Shown piece after piece: positions 22,245 through 32,537 of a DNA stretch of 35,665 nucleotides. A model generated the notes under the pieces. It saw only the letters and a program-made list of their open reading frames with translations. It was not told the DNA's origin and did no database searches. The position numbers and the translations under genes are program-made. The DNA comes from Phoronis australis (Eukaryota > Phoronida > Phoronidae). How positions within the stretch are numbered: the stretch's first letter is position 1; every line of letters starts with the position of its first letter. The stretch spans positions 576,059 to 611,723 of the forward strand of contig NMRA01000240.1 of the NCBI GenBank assembly GCA_002633005.1, given 5' to 3'.

Positions 22245-22933
22245 GTAAGTACAAAACATGATTAGATAAGCTTGTTTGTTGAGTTGACGTCCTTTTATGC
22301 ACCCACATGTCTATATGCGCCCTGTGTCAAACCAGACCACTCTAAGGATTGTTGGGGGCATTGGCATGTGTGTTCCTAATGTGAAGCGAAAGCCTGACGA
22401 TGATTTTCCGATGACTTTATCTACTTTGGCGCCTCTTAGTGGCAGTTATGTTTTTTGTGCTAATAGCCTCTTAGTGGCAATTTCATTTTTTGTTTTCCTC
22501 TGTTTTCTCAGATCTTCCTTCACTGATTTTTATGTAATTTCAGTGGTAAATAGCTTTGATGACACATACAAGTTTTTGGATGGATTCAACATATTTTGTG
22601 CCATATAAATGATATTTTTATGTTCCAAATAATTACCCCAAGAAGCACACCATTTGCAATGCATTCGTTGGGTGCATTTCAGCGCTCCGCATTGCTCTTC
22701 TTATAATGTGTAAAATGTTCTTTGAAGTCATCATCTTATGCAACAATGAAAGGTTGCGTCAGTGTTTATTGTGTTTTTGAAATATGACGTTTTCAGTAGA
22801 TGTGCTGCTTAAAAGATTTTTTATAAAACTTTGGCCAAAAGCTAAATAAATGTAATTAATATCTTTGGGATAAAATATGAGTAATAAGTTTCTATAAATC
22901 ATGATTACATTCACACGTGATGTTGTTTTTCAG
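22245..22933 (+). other. Intron (cbEGF 2 to CCP 5)
   Basis: About 690 bases, phase 1. It includes a third copy of the dispersed repeat (near 22350-22550, with gtgttcct and gcgcctcttagtggcagtta). The frame at 22297-22608 lies in this copy and is not called. Confidence 0.65.
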
Positions 22934-23125
22934 CTAAGCAGTGTCCAAGTACTCTGGACATGAAGGTTGGTGCTGTTTATCAGGTTGTTACTAATGGACA
23001 AAAGGTGTTCCACTATGGTGACAATGTGACTTACATGTGCAACCTTGGATATATAAACAATGCTTCTAGTAGCGTCATAACATGCCAACATGATGGAAAC
23101 TGGTCTTCTCAGATATCCTGTATAG
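22934..23125 (+). CDS. Exon: sushi/CCP domain 5
   Basis: Symmetric phase-1 exon, 64 codons. KQCPSTLDMKVG, YMCNLGYINNA, ITCQHDGNW and ISCI are the four CCP cysteines and the conserved Trp. Confidence 0.94.
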
Positions 23126-23504
23126 GTAAGTCTTTTATGTAATAATTGAAATGACTGCATTAATAATGAAGCCGGTCTGCTTTGTTATGAGACAGTGGCA
23201 CACAATGCAGGCTCTTTTCAGCTGAGTTGGACATGACATAAAGTAAGTCACAATATGGGGATTTAGGCAGGTTATCAGGAGATTGAGTATGAAGTGGTAA
23301 ATTTTGGTTGAATCATTGGTTCACCTGTTATGCGTCGAATATCAGCCTATTCACTTGTAATGCATGGCGATGTTTGTGTGTCAAAGATCACACTATTCAA
23401 TTGTAATGGATGACGATATCTCTCTAAACATTGTGGGACCTTATGGAATGCAGCCTAGCTTACATAGACAAATAAGAACTCAAATGGCATGAATCTTATT
23501 TCAG

Positions 23505-23702
23505 CTGCACAATGTGATGGTGTTCCTCCAAAGCCTAGTGAGTATACTCTGTCCAAGACTGGATTAATTGGTTACAAGGAGACATTGAATATCACCTGCT
23601 CTAAGGACCGTCCTGTGCCATTGATCAAGACGTTGACTTGTGGATATGATGCTATGACAGACTCTTATGTCTTAATGGGAGGAACTAAAGACTGTGTAAA
23701 TA
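23505..23702 (+). CDS. Exon: sushi-like domain 6 (divergent)
   Basis: Symmetric phase-1 exon, 66 codons. Cysteines at AQCDGVPP, ITCSKD, LTCGYD and KDCV follow CCP spacing, but the Trp is missing and the fourth strand is longer (TDSYVLMGG). Confidence 0.85.
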
Positions 23703-24846
23703 GTAAGTCTTTTTTGAATTAAGACTTACGTTTTGTACACTGAATTTTCCAATCTTAATGTAGGCGCAGGTTAGTGCATGATTACATTACTGAAGAAATA
23801 AAAAAATAGTGCAGCTGGTCTGATACGCGTCACGTTAGATGTGCAGACCGCTTAGCCAGACCCATTGCACGTTGCACCTGGCACCATGTGAATAAACAGT
23901 AATGGAGATCTCTATGCTTAGCATAACATCTATTTCTTAAATATGACCTGACAAACTTCTCAGTTCGGAAACATGCTCGGCCATAGCAGGAAATCCAGGC
24001 CATGTTCGGCCATAGCAGGAAATCCAGGCCATGTTCGGCCATAGCAGGAAATCCAGGCCATGTGCAGTGGTGTGAAAGTCCTGGCCTAAGGAAATTTCGA
24101 ATAAGTGACAACTGTCAAAAATGAAAAAAAAAAATAGTAAGTGAATTCAGAAACTGATAAACTGAGCAAATGCCAGTGGAACACCTGGCATTGCCCAATC
24201 AATTTGTTTTTATTATTCTTTACTGAATGGAAAATTAGGAGTGTATCGTGTGCTCAATTTTCTCCTCTCGGACCTGTTGTCCTGGTCTGACTTACCTCCT
24301 ACCAAAGGATAGAAAAGTTGACATGTGGCCATTTTGTTTGTCCAGGATTCACATACAGGCTGTTTTGTTTCTTGTTGAACTCTCGTCAGTTTACTTCCCA
24401 TTGTATTTTGAGCACATGCCGTGCATGTGTGCATGGCGACTTCAGATTTTTACCAGGTTGCCAAACAAAATCTGTTGTTTCATTAGCAACCTGCAGGTTG
24501 ACAAGTCAAGCTCTGAAAATGTATTGGAAAAAACACTTTGTTACTGAACTTTCAAAAGTTAGAGAAGTGGACAGTTAGACCGGCACATTGTCACAGTGAT
24601 GACATCTAAAACTGATATAGTCATCATGCACATCCTTAGATCAGTCTGTCATTGACTTGGCGCTTTATGTACCTAGTTGTGGGAAGTGATATTAATACTT
24701 TTTATGCATGCGTTTGTCCGTGTTATGAGTAAGACAATACAGTGTTGCCTTACATAGTCACTACTGAAACAAAATATTTTCCTTGATGGGTTTGAACTGA
24801 GGAGTCACTGCAGCTGTAAGTTTCACATTATTCATCTACGTTACAG
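23703..24846 (+). other. Intron (CCP 6 to CCP 7)
   Basis: About 1.1 kb, phase 1. It contains a 29-bp tandem repeat; no exon recognised. The open frames at 24248-24578 have no domain pattern. Confidence 0.65.
23972..24058. repeat. 29-bp tandem repeat, three copies
   Basis: The unit catgttcggccatagcagga plus aatccaggc occurs at 23972, 24001 and 24030. Confidence 0.95.
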
Positions 24847-25053
24847 CCTCATTAGACTGTGGAATGCCATCACCATCAGATTACAGTGGATGTGTCATCA
24901 ATTCAAGTTTGTCCAGCACAACCTACTTGTCTACATTTTCACTGGCACCAGAACAAAGATATAGGGTGGTTGGGCAATCTAAGTTGTTGAAAAACACCAC
25001 AGTCACATGCATGGCTGATGGATTCTGGGATTATGGTGACCTCCAGTGTATTG
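24847..25053 (+). CDS. Exon: sushi-like domain 7 (shifted cysteine)
   Basis: Symmetric phase-1 exon, 69 codons. LDCGMPSP, VTCMADGFWDYG and LQCI match CCP cysteines 1, 3 and 4 plus the Trp. Cysteine 2 is not in the usual strand (QRYRVVGQ) but earlier, in YSGC. The fold may be a modified CCP. Confidence 0.82.
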
Positions 25054-25232
25054 GTAAGAAAACATTAACAAAAGGCAGTTTTTAATCAGTTCACATAATT
25101 GATTCCATAAAATAATATCTGTGCACTTTTAGTACTTACATATATATAATAATAGTAATTTAATTATCAAAGTACATTGTTTGTTAAATCAATATGACAT
25201 AGGAGTACATTAAGTGAAGCTGTGATTTGCAG

Positions 25233-25412
25233 GTGAGGCATGCAAGGATCCTGGAACAAAGCCTGGCACTAAACAAGTGGCCACGTCTTACAAGCCCAAT
25301 AACCCTGTTACATATAAGTGTGACCGACCTGGTTATGTACTGAGTGATTCAACACCCCTCTCATGTTATCCGTCCAATGCCACATGGAATGTTGATCCAC
25401 CCACATGTTATG
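25233..25412 (+). CDS. Exon: sushi/CCP domain 8
   Basis: Symmetric phase-1 exon, 60 codons. EACKDPGTKPG, YKCDRPGYVLSD, LSCYPSNATW and PTCY form a complete CCP. Confidence 0.94.
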
Positions 25413-25681
25413 GTATGTACTTTTTAAAATACTTTAATCAGGACGCAAAGAATGCCAAGTAATCTTTTATAACATCAAATGATATATTCACCTCAAGGGC
25501 TGTCCACCATTCTAATTTTCTAGTGTGTTTTGTTTGCATATTTCTTATAATGTCATACACAGTAACAATTTTAATTATTACAGTGTTGTGCATTTTATAT
25601 TTCAATTTTGGTAAGTGAGTTATTCTTTGTTGCTAAATACAGTGGATTACAGAAATTAATTACATTTTCTTCAACTTTCAG

Positions 25682-25930
25682 ATGCAGAAAAGCCCGTCTG
25701 GCTTCATGACTACGAATGTGGAAAAGCATTCTATGTGACCAAATTTTCTACAATTGAGATGTCAAATTTCAAGCTTCCTCAGTCTTCTGATAATACAGCT
25801 GTGAAGGAGTTCAAGATGGAGCCCACCATCAGCATGGGAGAAGTGATCATCACAGATTTCAGTGTTCAATTTACTGCCATTGACTGGAACAACAACACGG
25901 CAATGTGTAATGTTACCTTTATGGTGAAAG
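25682..25930 (+). CDS. Exon: HYR domain 1
   Basis: Symmetric phase-1 exon, 83 codons. It starts DAEKPVW and ends with the HYR hallmark: ITDFSVQFTAIDWNNNTAMC followed by NVTFMVK. HYR is an immunoglobulin-like module usually found next to sushi domains. The last bases and donor are copied again at 26043. Confidence 0.88.
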
Positions 25931-26120
25931 GTATGAAGATTGTGACCTAACATGATAATCTTGCAGATTACAAACTTGTGACTGGTATTTCTTGTTGTCT
26001 GCCATTGACTGGTCTGAGGTTTGTGATCTGTGTCGCCGTAAGGTGAAAGGTAGGAAGACTGTGTCCTAATATGATAATCTTTCATACAAACTTGTGACTG
26101 GTATTTCTTGTTGTCTGCAA
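25924..26120. repeat. Tandem duplication of an exon end and splice donor
   Basis: The sequence from gtgaaaggta at 25924 through tttcttgttgtctgc recurs from 26043 with few changes (offset 119 bases at the left end). The second copy carries gtgaaag followed by gtagga, a weaker donor than the original gtatga context. Confidence 0.93.
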
Positions 26121-26903
26121 CTGAGTTGTTTCAATTCACTTCTTTCAATGAGCTTACTGTGTTTAATTCAGGCTTTAGTATATTTGCATGTGTTGGTCAC
26201 GTAGGTGAAAATAAAACATTGAATGACACAAAATGGGATGGGTTTTTACCCCAAGTAGCCTTAAAACATTTGTGCCTAACCCCGTGGTGGGCATACATCG
26301 GGACAGACAGTCATCATTCTAAACAAAAACATGAATAAAATCCCTGATGGCGACTACAGAAAAACTGTGGGAAGTGAAGTTAGGATCATAGGCCTACAAT
26401 ATCTTGTACCAGTTTATGACTCAAATTTTTGCACAATACGTTTAAAAAGTCCAGAAATAATGAATTTGTTGCCAGGTCAGTATGATTAAGGAGCCGGCTG
26501 GTGGCATCAACCTTTTGCCGTTTTTTCACACAATCCCTTGAATTCATCGCCCAATATTTAATAGTGAGTGAACTGCTTACCTCAGTTAACTTGCTGCAAT
26601 GCTTAGGGAACTATTTTTTCCAGTATTTCATTTGAACAATTTGGTTGCCATGTTGTTACTGTACATGGCCACTGAGGGCGAACTCCAACCTATATTTGAC
26701 ATGATTGTGGTGCCCTCATGTGAGGGAAATCATCAAAGGTACCCCATTATAATTAAGTCTCAACATTTTGACAACATACTGGCAATCTTGTCCACCTGAT
26801 TAGGTTTGGTTAATTTTTTCTAGTTCTTAAAATTGTCAATTCTCATGACATCGGTGTGCTAGATGTTGGCTTTGCATAACTTCTAGTCATTTTTATTTGC
26901 TAG
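25931..26903 (+). other. Intron (HYR 1 to HYR 2) with a copied exon end
   Basis: About 970 bases, phase 1. The first 200 bases hold a tandem duplication that includes the exon end and donor (25924-26001 and 26043-26120). No other exon recognised; the frames at 26108-26338 and 26599-26799 are not supported. Confidence 0.7.
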
Positions 26904-27170
26904 ATGAAACTCCACCTTCCTTGAACTGCGGAAACCTTCTGATCATGGTTAATGGTAGTGAGACCAAGGTTGATAATGCATCCATCAAGGCAGTAGTTAA
27001 TGCTACAGACAACACAACACCTGAGGACAAGATTGTCATCACTGTAGACCGTTCTGATGTGCCAGCTTCAGTCAACATATCAAATGCCAACATGATGTAT
27101 TCAGCTGTAGTTACAGCTCGAGATGATAGTGGTAATGAGGCTCAGTGTAGACTCGATGTTCTAGTGAAAC
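26904..27170 (+). CDS. Exon: HYR domain 2
   Basis: Symmetric phase-1 exon, 89 codons. It starts DETPPSLNCG, contains VVNATDNTTPEDKIVI, and ends VVTARDDSGNEAQCRLDV, the A.D..GN...C signature of HYR domains. Tandem HYR pairs followed by a CCP occur in SVEP1. Confidence 0.92.
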
Positions 27171-27337
27171 GTAAGTAGAATCCATTATTAAGTTTATTCT
27201 GACAACACAAGTTTCAGATTTGCGTTGTAGGTTGCGTATCTATAATTTGACAATTTAGGGTTTATATTCTGTATCATTTCTTATTATTTTTTTCAATTGT
27301 TGCTATTCAGCCTATATCTAGTGATTTTTCATTGTAG

Positions 27338-27541
27338 CGAAGGAGTGCACTCTTCCTTTCCTGCGCTCCCCAAGAAATGGTGGTAAGATTTGTCAAGAGA
27401 CAGCTACTGGATACACATGTGAGATGTACTGCAATAAGGGATTTTATTTCCGTGACACGGCGACAGCAGCTCAAAACATCACATACACATGTAAACATGC
27501 GGGAAGTTGGCTTCCTGCTGCAGACGTTCCTTCATGTGTCC
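27338..27541 (+). CDS. Exon: sushi/CCP domain 9 with an extra cysteine pair
   Basis: Symmetric phase-1 exon, 68 codons. Six cysteines: KECTLPF, KICQET, YTCEMYCNKGFYF, YTCKHAGSW and PSCV, with the CCP Trp. The additional pair (ICQ and TCEMYC) suggests a third disulfide. It follows the HYR pair. Confidence 0.9.
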
Positions 27542-28889
27542 GTAAGTTTGCTTTCAAGCAGTTGTTCACCAGGTGATTTCCGTGAATAAAGGTGGTTTAC
27601 TACAAGTATTAACTTGTGCTCTTTGTCAGACCGTATCATGTGTAATGAGGTTGGTTTCCAAATTATGCTCCTTTATAAATTGGGGTAACCAAAAATTTTG
27701 AGCCTGGCTTGCGTGCATTAGCAGGGTTAGATGTAAGTGAGAAAACACGGTTGAAAATATGAGTGGAACGAGTATACGAGTGGAAAATTGGCCTCACTTC
27801 TATGGCGCCCAGCAGATGTGAAGCATTTTGTGTTTTCCCGAACAACCACATCTTGTACAAAAGTATATGGGATGTAGACCTGGTAATCATGAGAGACAGA
27901 GAGAGAGAGAGAGAGAGTCATGTTTTGTCAATAATCTGTTGTAATGTGTCACTACAACCTGTTAGGCAGCACTTGTGTCATGAATTGGCAATGACAAGTG
28001 ACCTGTTTAGAAAACAAGTGACCTGTTTGGAAAAAGGCAATATGTTCTCTACAGACTGTTTTGAAAAATCACTTGTTGTCTTCAATAATTGCCAAGAAGC
28101 CCTCTTTTACTCGTTTGAGATACGTTAGACATTCAAATTAACAAAAATAAAGGCCTGAGTGCCAAAATTGGAGAAGCCTGGAAATCGAGGTGTGGACACT
28201 TATTGATACATGGGTGTTAAACTGCTGAGACCGAAAAGAGTCTTTCTGGCCAGCCATAAATTTTGAAATTGAAGTACACAGACTAAGTTCTAAGGATTTA
28301 CTGTAACTGTAAGGCTAGTTGCTGACGTGAAAGTTAAATCGACACTCTCTAGCCAACGAGTGGGGTGAGCATCTAAGCACTCAATTTGAAATGGGAGAAA
28401 TTACATGTTTTAAAAAGATTGACTTGCCCTACAAATGTCATCAAAGTTGTTGAAGATGCTGCCCCTTCCATTTTTTGTGCAGTTGAAAATTTGCAACTTG
28501 AATGATTGAAAAACTTTCTGTCATAAGCTTCCATGAGGCATTGGTTTTCCATGCCGAATTCACAAGAATGATGCAATGCAAATTCCAGGATGACTCAAAA
28601 TTCTGAATGAAACACTCAATATTTCAATAATGTGAGTGAAATAATGGGCAGTTGATAGAGATGAATGCAAATTAAGCTGTAGAATAACAAACGTTTCTGC
28701 ACCAGTAACCGGTTTGTTTATGCAAAGAAGAAAGAGTTGTTAATGACAGAGTATCATGTTTATTTGACTCACTTTTTACACCGAGACATCCAAAGCTACA
28801 TTACAATTCTGCAACGTGTATAATCGTAACATTGTGCTTTCATTCAAGTTCACTGATTACAAATTTGCTCTTCACTATTTTCCTTCTAG
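27542..28889 (+). other. Intron (CCP 9 to unrecognised region)
   Basis: A 1.35-kb phase-1 intron. It holds a short (GA)n run near 27893-27918 and a duplicated 19-base stretch near 27992-28032. No exon recognised; the frames at 27763-28128 and 28373-28576 lack domain features. Confidence 0.65.
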
Positions 28890-29086
28890 CCAAGTCCAAC
28901 CCATTATTTAGAGAGGTCTACAAAATGCGCTACAACATGACAGGAAATTACAATTCATCCGTCTGTAACTGGACCTCCATCTTTACTAGTCTGGGAAACT
29001 CAGTAGTTAATGGGATTAATACCTTATGTAGACCAAAAGTGAATGGAGTTGTCCTGATATCTGCGGCTGTGAATACTAATGCTGGG
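28890..29086 (+). CDS. Exon: unrecognised region, part 1
   Basis: Phase 1 to phase 0 (AG at 28888-28889, GTAAGG at 29087). The 65 full codons include YKMRYNMTGNYNSSVCNWT, a possible amphipathic helix (SLGNSVVNGINTLC) and a beta-rich VNGVVLISAAVN. Two cysteines and two N-glycosylation sites are visible. I do not recognise the fold. Its position between the last CCP and the GCC2/GCC3 modules corresponds to the spacer in SVEP1-like proteins. Confidence 0.75.
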
Positions 29087-29703
29087 GTAAGGTTTTTATT
29101 TATGCGCCACTTGTGAATTATCATCTTTGCTCTTTTGATGTATTGGAAGTTACTTTGGTGGATGTTTAGCCATCTGATTTTCAGATTGATACACCTTCAA
29201 TATCTTTTAAAATATGGTATTTTCCAAAGTTACCATGGTGATACCTTGTGGAGGCTCACAGAAAAGTATGTGTTGGAAAATTGTGTCACTGCACTTTTTT
29301 AGTCACATGACAGTTTTCTCTGAAACAAGTAGTAATTTTTAATGTAAGAGTTCTTTGATTTTGATATCTTTATTAGATAGCAGTGTGTGTGTGCGTGCAT
29401 ACGTGTGTGTGAATTTAAATACATCCTTAGAAAAATAAATAAGAATTTAGATATATAAGTCATGCTCTTTTAATAAAGAGCGTACCGCTTGAAACATGGT
29501 TGAAACCCTTGTCTTCTTGTTGATATGATTACGATTACAACAAGTCGATACCATATTCATCTAGTTTTCCTACAATGTTGTAATATATAGTAATGTTCCC
29601 CATAATGTCATATGGAAATAGACAAACATTGTATCTCACAAGCTTGAGTGTGAGTGGTCACTGTCATGTAGCTTTACAGTGCTGGTTGTTTTTTCTACCC
29701 TAG
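29087..29703 (+). other. Intron inside the unrecognised region
   Basis: About 620 bases, phase 0. Apart from a short GT-rich tract near 29382-29412, nothing recognisable was seen. Confidence 0.6.
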
Positions 29704-29989
29704 AAGGTGGAAGTCATTCTCACATATGAGATACAGGATGAGACACGCATGGATGATGAGTACCAGTATTGCTCCGCGATCATTAAGTCACAGTTCCAGC
29801 TAATTAGTAATGCAGTTTCTGCAACATATGCGCTACACGACCCTGTGACCCCAGACAACTGTCCTGGCCTAGTTCTACTGGGTCAGCAATTTCAAGAAGC
29901 AGACAACCTTATACCAGATCCATTGTCCAACCATTTTGTATGTCCTGATGATACTAAACTGAGGGTGGAGCAGGACACAAACCAGTGTC
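29704..29989 (+). CDS. Exon: unrecognised region, part 2
   Basis: Phase 0 to phase 1 (AG at 29702-29703, GTAAGT at 29990). The 95 codons begin KVEVILTYEIQDETRMDDEY and include a helix-like SAIIKSQFQLISNAVSA and cysteines at YCS, NCPG, VCPD and QC. With the preceding exon it forms about 160 residues with six cysteines. The mixed strand/helix look recalls small extracellular alpha/beta modules, but I cannot assign a family. Confidence 0.78.
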
Positions 29990-30263
29990 GTAAGTATCTA
30001 GTTATTAGATTGTTCTCACTGACAGTTGAATTGACTCCTGTTTTTCAAACTTTGAAAATTATAGGGAGATAAGTTAGCCCTGCACTTTTCAGATTCCAAC
30101 CATATGTAGTTAGGAGAAATCAGTAGTATCAAAACTGTTTCAATTACTGTTCATTATTTTTGCCACAACAGCTCAATTTTGTTGTGACTTATTCAAAGTT
30201 CACAGTGCAGCTGTGTGGGACATGTAATCAGTAGAACAAATCATTTTTGCTTGACACATTTCC

Positions 30264-30468
30264 CCAGTGTATGTGTGGGCACAGGTAGCCTTCAGCACAC
30301 AAGTCCAGTGTATGGGTGGGCACAGGTAGCCTTCAGCACACAAAACCAGTGTATGGGTGGGTACAGGTAGCCTTCAGCAAACAAGCCCAGTGTATGGGTG
30401 GGCACAGGTAGTCTTCAGCACACAAGCCCAGTGTATGGGTGGGCACAGGTAGCCTTCAGCACACAAGC
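30264..30468. repeat. 41-bp tandem repeat, five copies
   Basis: Units start at 30264, 30305, 30346, 30387 and 30428 and begin ccagtgtatgggtgggcaca. Confidence 0.95.
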
Positions 30469-30626
30469 CCAGTGAAACAAACTTGCAACGTGTTGTCTAT
30501 TCTAGTGTCTTTGCTATTGCTGGTAAGCCACTATGTGTGATGAACTCTTGAGTCACTTTCAGTATCAGTCGCTTGTTGACTGACTGACTGTGTTCTGCCC
30601 TCTATAGGTCAGATGTCAATCAGAAA

Positions 30627-30787
30627 ACACAATGTACAACACAATGTACAACACAATGTACAACACAATGTACAACACAATGTACAACACAATGTACAAC
30701 ACAATGAACAACACAATGTACAACACAATGTACAACACAATGTACAACACAATGTACAACACAATGTACAACACAATGTACAACACC
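30627..30787. repeat. 12-bp tandem repeat, about 13 copies
   Basis: The unit aatgtacaacac, containing the palindrome tgtaca, repeats with one variant (aatgaacaacac). The period is a multiple of three and the unit carries no stop in the frames seen, so both strands show open frames (Asn-Val-Gln-His on plus; Val-Val-His-Cys on minus). I regard these as by-products. Confidence 0.96.
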
Positions 30788-31641
30788 AAATGTGACTACT
30801 AATTTAGTGTATTTGGCATGGTAACTACTACAAAAGAGAAGAAACATTAATGAGCCACAAATTCCATAAAATCCATATATCGCAAAAATAATGAGTGGAC
30901 AAGATCCAAACATTTATGTTGTGGTGCTATGCAACGACACCTCTAGGCAACATGAGTGTAACATAGCAGATGATGACCTACGAGGATGGTCTCAAAACCG
31001 TAGGGAATTAGCAAACTTGTATAAAGAAAGAAAATAACTTAGACACAAACTAATGAGATGCTAGAGAAATAGTACCACGTAGTCTTATACGGCTTAATTT
31101 GCCAAAAACTGTATTGATGGTCTGTTGCAGCACAAACAGACTCCCTGCAATGTTTTGAAGTTTTTCACCAATTCAGGCACATTATAAAACTTTATGAATT
31201 GTACCCAATCATTCTATAAATATATGCACTAGGCTTCTAGAATGTTCCACACTATGGATCTGTATCATTCACTAAATATGATAGAACATTCTGGAGTCTT
31301 CCCAAATATTTTGTTGTGATCAATTACATAACCATTGGCCGGGCTTAGATCGAGTCAGTCAAGTGCTATCTTTTGGTTTTAACTAGAGCATACAAAGAAA
31401 ACTTCCAACTAAAACCAGTGTCAACCTACCTCTGTCACTGGTGATGGTTCCCTCATATTTCTTGTTGAGGTCTTAAGTGAATATTTTGACCAAATTTGAT
31501 TTGTTCATTTTTAAAAGTTGCAGAAATAACCAGTCATCCATACTAGTGCAAACATAAACAGTGACAGCCACAGGCTAGACATGCCACTTTTTGCTTTCAC
31601 AGACTTGTTTTGGAACATTGTTCTCATTCCTTTCTTTTCAG

Positions 31642-31800
31642 TGGGCTGTCCTCCTGGAACTTTCTTGAACGGTACTGGAAGTTGTGAAAAGTGTGCCAAA
31701 GGTTATTACCAGACTGAGGGTGGACAGTCTTCATGTTTGAAGTGTCCTAATGGAACACATACTTATGATGAGGGAGCTACTGACGAGACAGAGTGTAAGG
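31642..31800 (+). CDS. Exon: GCC2/GCC3 (ephrin-receptor-like) module 1
   Basis: Symmetric phase-1 exon, 53 codons. GCPPGTFLNGTGSCEKCAKG then YYQTEGGQSSCLKCPNGTHT and ETECK is a textbook GCC2/GCC3 repeat. A decayed partial copy follows in the intron at 31817. Confidence 0.95.
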
Positions 31801-32375
31801 GTAAGTAAAGATAATGCTGGAAGTTTAAGAGTGTGCCAAAGGTTATTACCTTACTGAGTGTTCAGTCGTTGTGTGTGGTGTGTTTTAAAGGGGACACATT
31901 TTATTCTAGAGCCAAAAAACATTTTTGGGATTCTTGTAGAATGGGATGGACTTCTTGACAAGAACTAAATACAACAAAATCCATAAGATGTTAGTGATTT
32001 TATTACAAATTGCAAATTATAACCATTGGCTGCCAGACATTTCCTGAAATCAAGGTCAAGGTGTTTATCAATTGGCTATGGATAAAAGTTTGCTTACTAG
32101 CAAATTTAGCAAAAAATGGTGCTGTAACCGCTGTGGCCGCGAGTTCAAATCCATTTTAGGACTGATCTAAAACTTTTTTGTCAATTGTGCCGCTTTAACT
32201 AGTCGTTGTTGGCTAAGTGTCATATGACGTCAACCCCTATGCAATGAATGAACTGTCACTTAAACTTGCTTATGAAAACATCTGTACTCTCCTTTACTCT
32301 CTTGCCGCCATGGAGTAGGTTACCATGGGTTCATGGTGAGTGACTGATTGCAACTTTGTTTGATTTCCATTGAAG
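31801..32375 (+). other. Intron (GCC2/GCC3 1 to 2)
   Basis: About 575 bases, phase 1. Its first 100 bases carry the exon-derived copy at 31817-31899; nothing else recognised. Confidence 0.7.
31817..31899 (+). pseudogene. Decayed copy of the GCC2/GCC3 1 exon
   Basis: Matches exon bases 31675-31760: the run gtgtgccaaaggttattacc is identical, and shared bases continue to the gacacat end with small deletions. Frame is lost, there is a taa in the copied segment, and no acceptor precedes it, so it is a pseudo-exon fragment. Confidence 0.85.
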
Positions 32376-32537
32376 CTACGTGTGCACCTGGTACTATTTC
32401 GTCCAACCGTCTACCACCGTGCAGCGAATGCCCCGTTGGAGAGTACTGGATGAATGATCAACAGTGTACAAAATGTCCATCAAGTCCTCCATCAACTACC
32501 AGACAGCGCGGTGCCTCAAATGTGTCACTGTGCCTTG
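32376..32537 (+). CDS. Exon: GCC2/GCC3 module 2
   Basis: Symmetric phase-1 exon, 54 codons. TCAPGTISSNRLPPCSECPV then GEYWMNDQQCTKCPSSPPST and SLCL. The GYYQ segment of module 1 is replaced by GEYWMNDQQ, a slightly shortened version. Confidence 0.92.

Larger units (their letters stand above)
29990..31641 (+). other. Intron (unrecognised region to GCC2/GCC3 1)
   Basis: A 1.65-kb phase-1 intron with two separate minisatellites (41-bp and 12-bp). Imperfect inverted arms agaatgttc / gaacattct lie near 31237 and 31284. No exon recognised. Confidence 0.7.

Noticed and set aside
22297-22608. 103-residue plus-strand frame between cbEGF 2 and CCP 5
   Set aside because: It coincides with the dispersed repeat, and the exons on either side already join in phase.
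24248-24578. Two overlapping plus-strand frames between CCP 6 and CCP 7
   Set aside because: They contain cysteines but no module spacing, and there is no matching acceptor/donor pair in phase 1.
27763-28128. 121-residue plus-strand frame
   Set aside because: It includes a GA simple repeat, has no domain pattern, and the exons on either side join in phase without it.
30613-30913. Open frames on both strands over the 12-bp repeat
   Set aside because: They follow automatically from a stop-free repeat unit with a period divisible by three. They lie in an intron and have no splice or domain support.
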